A DNA stretch of 64,000 bases from Limnochorda sp. L945t. GTDB lineage: Bacteria > Bacillota > Limnochordia > Limnochordales > Geochordaceae. The notes beneath the pieces were generated by a model. It was not told the origin of the DNA and ran no database searches. It was given only the letters and a program-made list of their open reading frames with translations. Both the position numbers and the translations under genes were made by a program. Positions 9,438-16,867 of the stretch are shown here, one piece after another. The DNA lies in NCBI RefSeq assembly GCF_035593305.1, contig NZ_CP141615.1:3193722-3257721 (forward strand). The letters run 5' to 3'. Each line of letters starts with the position of its first letter. The first letter of the stretch is position 1.

Positions 9438-9745
9438 CAAAACCCCTGACGCGCATGGCTGGCTTGCCACGCACGCAGGGGCTGTCTCCTCGTACTCCGG
9501 GCCCTGCGATGTCGGCCTGATGGGCACTTCGTCGCCCGAGGCCGTGCTCCTGCTCCTGCAGTAAAGAGCAGGAAGGTATGGTCCGGAGTCGAATGAACCC
9601 CGAGGGACGAGGGCTGGAGATGAGGGAGTGGCCCCGCCCCGGCGTGGGGGAGCATCGGAGTACCGGCGCGCCGGGGCGGGGCCTTTGTGCGCCGGCGCCT
9701 CGCCGGCCCGTTTCTCCCTCGGGGTATGGAGGTCACAGGCGCAGC
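9438..9745 (+). promoter_or_regulatory. Hairpin-rich leader between glpP and the ugp-like importer
   Basis: A 308-base stretch without a convincing gene; an open frame from 9578 is only an upstream extension of the permease. Three inverted repeats are visible. CCCCTG/CAGGGG at 9443-9448 and 9476-9481 sits right after the glpP stop. CCTGCTC/GAGCAGG lies at 9549-9555 and 9566-9572. A perfect 15-base stem lies at 9630-9644 and 9669-9683. The layout fits a controlled leader, with GlpP as the likely ligand-dependent RNA-binding factor, but no promoter elements stand out. Confidence 0.5.
9630..9686 (+). terminator. Perfect 15-bp stem upstream of the permease, candidate GlpP-controlled terminator
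   Basis: GGCCCCGCCCCGGCG (9630-9644) pairs perfectly with 9669-9683 across a 24-base loop and is followed by TTTG. It lies 60 bases before the first permease start. The stem is very strong but the T run is only three, so it could be a GlpP-relieved terminator or a pause structure. Confidence 0.5.
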
Positions 9746-10684
9746 ATGGGTCGTCCGGTAGCGGCCGGAGGCGTTGCGCGCGCCGTCCGGACCAGACCGT
9801 CGGGTCTGCGTGCCAGGCACGCAAGGGCGCTGGTCGAGGCCGGCGCCTACCTCGGGCCGTCCCTGCTCATCTTTGCCGTCTTCGTCTTCTGGCCGCTGGT
9901 GCGGACGCTGAGGCTGAGCTTCTACGTGACCGACCCCCTCGGCCGGCCGGCGGCCTTCGTCGGGCTGGCCCAGTACCTGCGGCTCGTCCGCCCGGCATTC
10001 CTCAACAGCCTACACGTAACGCTCCTGTTCGTCCTGTACGTGGTGCCGGCGACCATCCTGCTCGCCCTGGCGCTCGCGGTGCTGGCCAATTTGCGCCTGC
10101 GGCGCATTGCCATTTTCCGAGCGTTGTTTTCCTCGAGCATCGCGGTGTCGGGCGCCACCGCCTCCGTCATCTTCCTGTTCATGTACAACCCTGCCATCGG
10201 CCCGCTCAACTACCTCCTGCAAAGCGTGGGCCTGCCGGCGCTGCGCTGGCATACCGACGCCGTGAGCGCGCTGCCGTCGGTGGCGCTCACGACCGTCTGG
10301 CTGCAGCTGGGGCTCAATACCATCATCCTGCTGGCCGGCATGCAGGGGATCCCCGAGGAGTACTACGAAAGCGCCGCGCTGGACGGCGCGACCTTTTTCA
10401 CCATCTTTCGCCGGATCACCATGCCGCTGTTGTCACCCTCCATCTTCTTCCTGGCCGTGGTGGACACGCTGTCGGCCTTCCAGACCTTCGCCCCCTTCGA
10501 GATCATGACGAAGGGCGGCCCCATGGATGCCACCAATACGCTGGTCTACTCCATCTACCGCGAGTTCTACTTCAACGGGCAGTACGGCTTCGCGGCGGCG
10601 CAGTCGGTGGTGCTGTTCATCATCATGCTCCTGCTGACCGTCTTGCAGTTCCGGCTGATGGAGCGGCGGGTGTTTTACCAATGA
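9746..10684 (+). CDS. Sugar/glycerol-3-phosphate ABC transporter permease (UgpA-like)
   Basis: A 312-residue inner-membrane permease of the MalF/UgpA type with about six membrane segments, starting near GAYLGPSLLIFAVFVFWPLVRTL. The EAA loop that docks the ATPase is visible as EEYYESAALDGATFFTIFRRITMPLL. The ATG at 9746 has GGAGGT twelve bases upstream, and the upstream in-frame extension is rich in Arg and Pro and not membrane-like. It overlaps the next permease by four bases (ATGA). With the partner permease and binding protein it forms an importer; closeness to glpK, glpD and glpP makes glycerol 3-phosphate or a glycerophosphodiester the likely substrate. Confidence 0.85.
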   Translation: MGRPVAAGGVARAVRTRPSGLRARHARALVEAGAYLGPSLLIFAVFVFWPLVRTLRLSFYVTDPLGRPAAFVGLAQYLRLVRPAFLNSLHVTLLFVLYVVPATILLALALAVLANLRLRRIAIFRALFSSSIAVSGATASVIFLFMYNPAIGPLNYLLQSVGLPALRWHTDAVSALPSVALTTVWLQLGLNTIILLAGMQGIPEEYYESAALDGATFFTIFRRITMPLLSPSIFFLAVVDTLSAFQTFAPFEIMTKGGPMDATNTLVYSIYREFYFNGQYGFAAAQSVVLFIIMLLLTVLQFRLMERRVFYQ

Positions 10685-11562
10685 GCGACATGGCAGGCGA
10701 GGCGGCGTCCTCGCCCGGCCCGGTGCGAGCGCGTGCCCTGAGGCGAATCCAGCTCTTGCGGGCAGCGGGGCTCTACGCAGGGCTCTCGGTCGTTGCGATA
10801 CTGGTCGTCTTCCCCCTGCTCTACGCCCTTGCCACGAGCCTCTTGACGGCGGGGGAGGCTGCGGCTTACCCACCCCGGCTCTTGCCCTCGGGCCTGCGCG
10901 TCGAAAACTACCTGCAGGCGCTGAGACAGGCGCCGCTGCCGCGATACTTGCTCAACAGCGTGATCCAGAGTGCGTCGGTGACCCTCGGGCAGCTGGCGAC
11001 CGCGAGCCTGGCCGGGTTTGCCTTTGCCTTCCTCCAGATACCCGGCAAGCAGTTCCTCTTTTTCGTCTTCCTCGCCACCCTGATGATCCCGTGGGAGGCG
11101 ACCATCATTCCCAACTACCTGCTCATCCGGAGCATGGGCTGGGCCGACACGTACCAGGGCCTGACCGTGCCGTTCTTGGCCACGGCGTTCGGTACGTTCC
11201 TCCTGCGCCAGTTCTTCATGACCATCCCCAAAGACCTGTACGACGCGGCGACCATCGACGGGTGCGGGAGCTTTCGCTTCCTCACCACCATCGCGCTGCC
11301 GCTGGCCCGGCCGGCCCTGGGCACCCTGGCGGTCTACGCCTTCTTGCAGACCTACAACCAGTACCTGTGGCCCTTGCTCATCACGAGCAACGCTCACATG
11401 CGCACGGTGCAGATCGGGATCGCGCTGCTCCAGGACGAGGAGCGCTTCGCCCTCAACGTGGTGATGGCGGGCGTCGTCATCGTCCTGTTGCCCACGTTCG
11501 TGCTGTTCGCGCTCGGCAACCGCCAGCTCATCCGCGGCCTCACGGCCGGCGCCTTCAAGTGA
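10681..11562 (+). CDS. Sugar/glycerol-3-phosphate ABC transporter permease (UgpE-like)
   Basis: A 293-residue MalG/UgpE-type permease. Its ATG overlaps the stop of the first permease. Six membrane segments begin at GLYAGLSVVAILVVFPLLYAL, and the EAA loop reads PKDLYDAATIDGCGSFRFLTTIALPLA. The segment SLAGFAFAFLQIPGKQFLFF and the WPLLIT region are typical of this family. The heterodimer with the upstream permease forms the translocation path. No nucleotide-binding subunit is encoded in this operon, so a shared ATPase (MsmX-like) elsewhere in the genome probably powers it. Confidence 0.85.
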   Translation: MSDMAGEAASSPGPVRARALRRIQLLRAAGLYAGLSVVAILVVFPLLYALATSLLTAGEAAAYPPRLLPSGLRVENYLQALRQAPLPRYLLNSVIQSASVTLGQLATASLAGFAFAFLQIPGKQFLFFVFLATLMIPWEATIIPNYLLIRSMGWADTYQGLTVPFLATAFGTFLLRQFFMTIPKDLYDAATIDGCGSFRFLTTIALPLARPALGTLAVYAFLQTYNQYLWPLLITSNAHMRTVQIGIALLQDEERFALNVVMAGVVIVLLPTFVLFALGNRQLIRGLTAGAFK

Positions 11563-11667
11563 GGCCGGTGTGGGTGTGGGGTGCCCGGAAGGGGGTGATG
11601 GGGCGGGGACGGGCGGCAACCAGGGGGTTCACGCGGGGCCTCAGCGAACGGGAGGAGGCACGGTTCG

Positions 11668-13014
11668 ATGGGGAAAGGGACGGTGCGGATCGTCGGCCGC
11701 TTCCTGGCGGCTGCCCTCGTGGTGGTGCTGGCCGGCGCGGGGGCGCTGGCAGCGCCGGTCAAGATCACGTTCTGGCACAGCATGGGCGGCGACCTGGGCG
11801 GCCGGTCGATCCCGGAGATGGTGGACCGGTTCAACAAGTCGCAAACCATGTGCGTGGTCGAGGCCAGCTACCAGGGCACCTACGATGACGCGCTCAACAA
11901 GCTCAAGGCAGGGCTGCAGTCGAAGGACATCCCCGCGGTCATCCAGCTCTACGACATCGCCACGCGCCTCATGATCGACCTCGGGGTGGCGGTTCCCGTC
12001 CAGGAGTTCGTGGACAAGGAGGGCTACGACCTCTCCGACTTCGAGCGCAACGTGCTGGCGTACTACTCGGTCGGCGGCAAGCTCTACTCGATGCCCTTCA
12101 ATACGTCCAACCCGCTCCTCTACTATAACGTCGACGCCTTTCGCAAAGCAGGCCTCGACCCCGGGCGGCCCCCTCGCACCTTCGACGAGGTGCTGCAGGT
12201 CGGGCGCAAGCTGACGGTCAAGGACAGCGCCGGCCACGCCGCGCAGTACGGCATATCGCTCGCGATCTACGGGTGGTTCTTCGAGCAGTTCCTGGCGGTC
12301 TCCGGAGGGTACTACGTCAACAACGGCAACGGGCGGGACAGCCGGGCCACCGAGGCCACGTTCAACGGCCCGCAGGGCGTGCGGGTGCTCGACTGGTGGA
12401 AGCGGCTGTTCGACGAGGGCGTCAACCTCAACCTGGGCCGCCGGACGGTGGACGCCCGCAACGCGTTCACCGCCGGGCGGGCCGCCATGGTGATCGACTC
12501 CACGGCGACGCTGCGCAGCCTGCTGGACGCCTCGACCGGGAGGTTCGAGCTCGGGACGGGCTTCCTTCCGAGGCCGAGCGAGCAGGCTTTCAGCAACTGG
12601 GGCACCATCATCGGGGGCGCCTCGTTGTGGATCCTCAAGGATCGGCCCGAGGCCGAGCGCAAGTGCGCGTGGGAGTTCGTGAAGCACATGGCTTCGCCCA
12701 AGGAGCAAGCCTTTTGGTACACCGTCTCCGGGTACTACCCGATCCGCCTGTCGGGGTACAACGAACCCCTGGCCATCGAGTGGCGAGAGAAGTATCCGCA
12801 GTTCGAGACGGCGATCCAACAGCTGCACCTGGCGCCCAACAACCGGGTCACCCAGGGGGCACTGATCGGGGTCTTCCCGCAGGCTCGCCAGACGATCGAG
12901 GGAGCCATCGAAACGGTGCTCGCCGGGAGAGCCACGCCCAAGGTGGCTCTCGACCAGGCAGCCCAGTCGGTGACCGACGCCATCTGGCAGTACAACCTCA
13001 CGACGGGCCGCTAG
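11668..13014 (+). CDS. Extracellular solute-binding protein (UgpB-like)
   Basis: A 448-residue binding protein with an N-terminal signal segment (VRIVGRFLAAALVVVLAGAG followed by ALAAPVKITFWHS) and no lipobox cysteine, so it is secreted or held by its signal segment. It belongs to family 1 solute-binding proteins. FWHSMGG, VPVQEF, the NTSNPLLYYNVDAFRKAGLDP stretch and GGASLWIL closely resemble glycerol-3-phosphate binding proteins. A GGGAGGAGG site precedes the ATG. It delivers ligand to the two permeases upstream. Confidence 0.88.
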   Translation: MGKGTVRIVGRFLAAALVVVLAGAGALAAPVKITFWHSMGGDLGGRSIPEMVDRFNKSQTMCVVEASYQGTYDDALNKLKAGLQSKDIPAVIQLYDIATRLMIDLGVAVPVQEFVDKEGYDLSDFERNVLAYYSVGGKLYSMPFNTSNPLLYYNVDAFRKAGLDPGRPPRTFDEVLQVGRKLTVKDSAGHAAQYGISLAIYGWFFEQFLAVSGGYYVNNGNGRDSRATEATFNGPQGVRVLDWWKRLFDEGVNLNLGRRTVDARNAFTAGRAAMVIDSTATLRSLLDASTGRFELGTGFLPRPSEQAFSNWGTIIGGASLWILKDRPEAERKCAWEFVKHMASPKEQAFWYTVSGYYPIRLSGYNEPLAIEWREKYPQFETAIQQLHLAPNNRVTQGALIGVFPQARQTIEGAIETVLAGRATPKVALDQAAQSVTDAIWQYNLTTGR

Positions 13015-13041
13015 GGCACGGCCATCCGCCAGGGCGGGAGC

Positions 13042-13086
13042 GGCGGCCGGCAGTTGCTCCGGGAGAGAGCCGGGGCGCCGGCCGCC
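13042..13086 (+). terminator. Hairpin after the ugpB-like gene
   Basis: GGCGGCCGGC (13042-13051) pairs perfectly with GCCGGCCGCC (13077-13086), 28 bases after the stop codon. No T run follows, so it may end transcription in a Rho-dependent way or just protect the 3' end. Confidence 0.35.
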
Positions 13087-13165
13087 TCGCCGCCCGCCCA
13101 TCGCCTCTATCACTCGAGCCGCGTTTCGAGCTTGGAAGTACGGGTAGGCGTGGTACGGCGCGCGA

Positions 13166-13181
13166 TGGTACTATAGTACCA
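13166..13181. repeat. Perfect 16-bp palindrome, candidate operator
   Basis: TGGTACTATAGTACCA is its own reverse complement. It contains the decamer ACTATAGTAC, which recurs at 27384-27393 in front of the XRE-TPR regulator gene. It stands out as AT-rich in a GC-rich setting, as expected for a protein-binding site. Confidence 0.55.
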
Positions 13182-13399
13182 CACCAAAACGGCCTGTCCC
13201 TCAACAAAGTAGCAGAATGGCACAGGCGTTCGGTTGACATCCATGCACAGCTTTGGTACTTTTGGTACACCCACTGGGGTTAAGCGAGTAGCGCTGATGG
13301 GAGAGGCCTGACGTCGACGGCCTGAGAGTGGAGTGACCTGGCCGATTCGCCACGCGTAGAGCACAACCGAGACAAGGGAAGAGCCGAGGTGGATGACGG

Positions 13400-14734
13400 G
13401 TGTCGGAGTTGCCCGAGCATCCGAACCCGATGGACACGACGTTGGTCAACCTGGCGGCGGCCTCGGATAGCCCTGGGCCGCTGCGCCGGTATGCTACGGT
13501 GGCCGCCAAGGCCACCGATGCGCTTTCCGGGCAACCCGACTACTTGCAGGCCGTCTTCCTGGCGGCCCTGATGTCGCCCGTCTTCGCAGGCGCCAGCCCG
13601 GGTCCGGCCGAGCCGGGGTCGCTCCGCCCGCACCCGAATGGACGCCACGCGCCGGCCGGTCGAGCGAACGGCCGGCGCATCCCGCCGATACGCGGGGCGC
13701 TGCGGGAACGGGCCCGCCGTTGGTTACTCCCCGAGGAGCTGCTCCCTCCACCCGAAAGCCGGTTGAACGGGCTCGAGTTTTCCGGGACCTCCCCTGCCGG
13801 ATGGGCGCTCCTCGGGGCCGCTGCCGCCCGCCGCCGAGGCGCACCGGCCGACGATGTCGCCATCGTCGGCCTCGCCTCGGGGCGTTGGGGGGCCATCGTC
13901 CGCCAGGACGGGGCCCTGGTTTGGCTGGAGGGCCCCAGCGTCCGGCAGGCCGAGGGTCCGAGGTTACGGGGTGGGCAACGGGACAGTCTTCGCGTCGCGT
14001 TCAACGACGCCGGGTGCTGGACTTCCGCACGGCAGGGGCCGCGCTCCGGCGTTCGGCCGGCGGTCCGGCCTCGCACGCGGGCCGCTTCGCCGTCGTTCGA
14101 CATGGGCAAGCTCCTGCGCAGCCTGGCGCCGGTGGGCCGCCAGTACCGGGATCCCCTGGACTGCCGCGCGCTCACCACCGGCGAGGCGCTACGCCGTGAA
14201 GTCTTCGCCCGGGCGATGGACGCGCCGGGTTCGGTCTACACGCTGGCGCTCTATGCCCACCAGACGCTGCTCGTCCACCGTCCCGAGGCGTATGCCCTTG
14301 CCTCGGTCATGAGCCCCACCATCGAACGGCTGGCCCGGCGCCTGGGCGGCGTGGAAGGGGTCCTGGCGTTCGTGCGCCGGCACGTCTCACCCGGTTCGCT
14401 GTTCCCTGAGCCGGACCGCGTCATGCTGGCGCAGCAGGTCCTCGAACACGGCCTCGCCCGGCCGTCGGATGCCGCGCTCCTCATCTTCTCGTTGCTCCAC
14501 TGGCAAGGATACCCGGCCCGCGTCGTCCGCACCACGCGCGGCATGTACGTCGCCGCCCGGGACCATCGGGGCACCCGGGTGATCGACGCGTCGCGCCTGG
14601 CCCTTTGTGATCGCCCCGAGGGCGTCCCGGTCATCTCCTTCGATGCGGAGCGCCAGTACGGCTACCGTGACGCCTGGCAGCTGCCCGAGGCGCTGTCGAT
14701 GCCGCCCGAGCCGGCAGGCGTGACGGTGGCGTAG
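13400..14734 (+). CDS. Protein of unknown function with a degenerate transglutaminase-like C-terminal domain
   Basis: A 444-residue protein starting with GTG at 13400 behind GAGGTGGA. I do not recognise the whole. Residues 1-230 are Pro/Arg/Gly rich and probably partly disordered. From about residue 235 (MGKLLRSLAPVGRQYRDPLDCRAL) it is well folded. The segment LARPSDAALLIFSLLHWQGYPARVVRTTRGMYVAARDHRGTRVIDAS has the spacing of a transglutaminase-like core, but Ser stands at the usual catalytic Cys and the His is missing. It would therefore be a binding or structural domain. It is a single-gene unit under its own palindrome-rich promoter. Confidence 0.5.
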   Translation: MSELPEHPNPMDTTLVNLAAASDSPGPLRRYATVAAKATDALSGQPDYLQAVFLAALMSPVFAGASPGPAEPGSLRPHPNGRHAPAGRANGRRIPPIRGALRERARRWLLPEELLPPPESRLNGLEFSGTSPAGWALLGAAAARRRGAPADDVAIVGLASGRWGAIVRQDGALVWLEGPSVRQAEGPRLRGGQRDSLRVAFNDAGCWTSARQGPRSGVRPAVRPRTRAASPSFDMGKLLRSLAPVGRQYRDPLDCRALTTGEALRREVFARAMDAPGSVYTLALYAHQTLLVHRPEAYALASVMSPTIERLARRLGGVEGVLAFVRRHVSPGSLFPEPDRVMLAQQVLEHGLARPSDAALLIFSLLHWQGYPARVVRTTRGMYVAARDHRGTRVIDASRLALCDRPEGVPVISFDAERQYGYRDAWQLPEALSMPPEPAGVTVA

Positions 14735-14895
14735 TCCAGCCCCTCGTTCCGCTCCGGCGACGCACCTCTTGGCACGATGGCCGCGTGAAGGGGATCCCCG
14801 TATCCGGAAAGGAACCGCTTGCTAGCACGCCGAATTGCTCCTGTGAAGACAGGGGGCGTGGCCGGCCGCTCGGCGCGGGCGTGGGCCATTAATTT

Positions 14896-14924
14896 TTACA
14901 CACACTTGTGAATGCGATTACAAT
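14896..14924 (+). promoter_or_regulatory. Sigma-A promoter of the hydrogenase operon
   Basis: TTACAC (14896-14901) and TACAAT (14919-14924) are spaced by 17 bases, 59 bases before the ATG of the first hydrogenase gene. The Rex-like box overlaps the spacer and the -10 element. Confidence 0.6.
14906..14923. promoter_or_regulatory. Rex-like operator
   Basis: TTGTGAATGCGATTACAA matches the Rex consensus TTGTGAANNNNTTCACAA at 12 of 14 defined positions. It covers the -10 region, where a repressor would block transcription. Rex senses the NADH/NAD+ ratio, which fits an NADH-linked hydrogenase. An overlapping inverted repeat TGCGATT-AC-AATCGCA lies at 14913-14928. Confidence 0.6.
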
Positions 14925-14982
14925 CGCACATCGCGGCCTGTGCTCGTTGGGTTCGCACGATGGGAGTCAGGAGGTGGGAGCC

Positions 14983-15504
14983 ATGTCCAACCGCCTGGGG
15001 CAATCTGGCCGCGGGACGACTGGATTGCTGGCGGCGCTGCGAGACGAGCAGGTGCGCCGGGGATATCTCTCCCCCGAGGCCCTGATGCGCATCGCGGCCG
15101 AGCGGCGCCTGAGCCCTTCGGTCGTGTACGGGGTCGCCACGTTCTATCACGAGTTCTTGATCGGTAACGTCCGCGAGCTGGTCATCCGGGTATGTGACAG
15201 CCCCTCGTGCCACCTGGCCGGCTCGGAGCTGCTCATCGAACAGCTGGAGCGGCTGGTTGCGCGCCTGCCCGGCCCGGTCGGCGGGAGCGTGGACGAACTG
15301 GAGCATCGCGCACCGGCGGTACGTATCGAGCGGGTCGGGTGCCTGGGCCAATGCGATCGCAGCCCTGCCGTCATCATCGGATCCCGCCTCTACCTGAAGG
15401 TGCAGTCGAGGGAGCTGCCGCTGTTGCTCCAACGAGCCCTGGCGGGCGGCGACGCTGCGGCGCCCGCGCCGGCGCAAGGGGGTGACGGTCGTGGTCACAC
15501 GTGA
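14983..15504 (+). CDS. [2Fe-2S] NuoE-like subunit of NADH-linked [FeFe] hydrogenase (HydC/HndA)
   Basis: A 173-residue thioredoxin-like ferredoxin subunit. The four cluster cysteines are visible as CDSPSC and CLGQC, with VVYGVATFYHEF typical of NuoE proteins in the N-terminal helical part. The ATG at 14983 has a near-perfect GGAGGTG seven bases upstream. It passes electrons between the flavin subunit encoded next and the hydrogenase subunit. It overlaps the start of the NuoF-like gene by 14 bases, so translation is likely coupled. It is transcribed from the promoter at 14896 under probable Rex control. Confidence 0.9.
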   Translation: MSNRLGQSGRGTTGLLAALRDEQVRRGYLSPEALMRIAAERRLSPSVVYGVATFYHEFLIGNVRELVIRVCDSPSCHLAGSELLIEQLERLVARLPGPVGGSVDELEHRAPAVRIERVGCLGQCDRSPAVIIGSRLYLKVQSRELPLLLQRALAGGDAAAPAPAQGGDGRGHT

Positions 15505-16867
15505 ACTGCTGCTGGCCCGCCGGGGCCGGATCAACCCGGACTCTTTCGCGGACTACCGAGCAGCCGGCGGGTACCGGGCGCTCGAGGAGTGGCTCACCCG
15601 CCGGACCCCGGAGGCGTTCATCGAGGAACTCAAGCGAAGCGGCCTGAAGGGCCGGGGAGGCGCCTGGTTCCCGACGGGGCTCAAGCTGGAGATGGCCAGG
15701 GGTTCGGAGAGCCCCCGGTTCATGGTCTGCAACGCGGACGAGGGCGAGCCGGGGACCTGCAAAGACCGGGTGCTGCTCGAGGAGGACCCCCACTCGGTCC
15801 TGGAAGGCTTGATCCTGGCCGCCTGGGCGGTGGGCAGCCACCGCGGCATCCTGTACCTGCGCGGCGAGTACGCCCACCTGGCGCCGCGCCTCGAGCACGC
15901 CCTGAGGCAGGCGGAGCAGGCGCACCTGCTCGGAGACGACATCCTCGGCACGGGCTACTCCCTGCACGTCGAGCTTTACCTCGGCGCCGGCGCTTACGTG
16001 TGCGGGGAGGAGACGGCGCTGCTCAACTCGGTCGAAGGGCTGAGGGGTGAGCCACGCCTCCGCCCGCCCTATCCCACCCAGCGAGGGCTGTTTGGCTGGC
16101 CCACGGTGGTCAACAACGTGGAGACGCTGGCCAATTTACCCGTGATCGCCGCCTATGGCGGGGAGTGGTTCCGCCATATCGGGCATCCCGACTGCCCCGG
16201 CACCAAGCTGTTCTCGCTCGTGGGCGACGTCAAGCGCCCGGGCGTGGTGGAGGCGCCCATCGGCGTCTCCCTCGAGCAGCTCATCGAGGAAGCGGCCGGC
16301 GGCGTGAGCGGCCCCTGGCCCGTCAAGTGGGTGCAGATCGGCGGGGCCTGCGGCGGGGTACTGGGCAAAGGCCGCTTACCCATCGACTGGCATGGGGTCA
16401 CGCTCGACCCCCAGGCGCTCAAGGCCCTGGGCGCGGGGCTCGGCACGGGGTCGGTGCTGGTGTGCGACTCCACCCGCTGCCCGGTGGACGTCGCCCGCTC
16501 GCTTGCCCGTTTCTTTGCCCGGGAGTCGTGCGGGTACTGCACGCCGTGCAGGGAGGGCAGCCTGCAGATCCTGCGGGCTTTGGACCGCCTGGCGACGGGC
16601 ATCGGGCGCCGGCAGGACGTCGACAACCTCGACGTGCTGACCCGGGTCATGCAGGCCGCCTCCCGGTGCGCGCTGGGCCAGTCGGCGCCGGTGGGGTTGC
16701 GAGGCCTGCTGACGCACTTCCGCGACGAGATCGAGGCCCACCTGCTGGGGCGGTGCCCGTCGGGGTCCTGTCCCATGGCCGAAAAGCCGGCCGGCCGCGA
16801 CCGCACCGGCGCCGTAGCGGCCCGCCACGTGGCCGCCGCAGTGAGGGGAGGGCGAGCGGAGACATGA
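15491..16867 (+). CDS. NuoF-like FMN/NADH subunit of [FeFe] hydrogenase (HydB/HndC)
   Basis: A 458-residue NADH-binding flavoprotein. KGRGGAWFPTGLK is the NADH-binding glycine-rich loop; NADEGEPGTCKDR and GAYVCGEETALLNSVEG form the FMN site; ESCGYCTPCREG plus a later Cys hold the N3-type [4Fe-4S] cluster. GTG at 15491 is preferred (AAGGGGG eight bases before); GTG at 15482 is the alternative. It lacks both the N-terminal thioredoxin-like [2Fe-2S] domain and the C-terminal ferredoxin domain of the Thermotoga bifurcating HydB. It oxidises or reduces NAD(H). Confidence 0.92.
   Translation: MVTRELLLARRGRINPDSFADYRAAGGYRALEEWLTRRTPEAFIEELKRSGLKGRGGAWFPTGLKLEMARGSESPRFMVCNADEGEPGTCKDRVLLEEDPHSVLEGLILAAWAVGSHRGILYLRGEYAHLAPRLEHALRQAEQAHLLGDDILGTGYSLHVELYLGAGAYVCGEETALLNSVEGLRGEPRLRPPYPTQRGLFGWPTVVNNVETLANLPVIAAYGGEWFRHIGHPDCPGTKLFSLVGDVKRPGVVEAPIGVSLEQLIEEAAGGVSGPWPVKWVQIGGACGGVLGKGRLPIDWHGVTLDPQALKALGAGLGTGSVLVCDSTRCPVDVARSLARFFARESCGYCTPCREGSLQILRALDRLATGIGRRQDVDNLDVLTRVMQAASRCALGQSAPVGLRGLLTHFRDEIEAHLLGRCPSGSCPMAEKPAGRDRTGAVAARHVAAAVRGGRAET

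Larger units (their letters stand above)
13015..13399 (+). promoter_or_regulatory. 385-base regulatory region with repeated TGGTAC sites and a promoter
   Basis: No gene is seen here. It holds the hairpin above, a perfect 16-bp palindrome at 13166-13181, a promoter candidate TTGACA (13234-13239) - 17 bases - TACTTT (13257-13262), and a direct repeat TTTGGTAC at 13252-13259 and 13261-13268. The hexamer TGGTAC occurs five times counting both strands (13151, 13166, 13176 reversed, 13254, 13263). The pattern suggests a regulated promoter for the gene at 13400. Confidence 0.55.

Noticed and set aside
12273-13283. Plus-strand open frame overlapping the end of the ugpB-like gene
   Set aside because: Out-of-frame reading of the binding protein followed by non-coding sequence.
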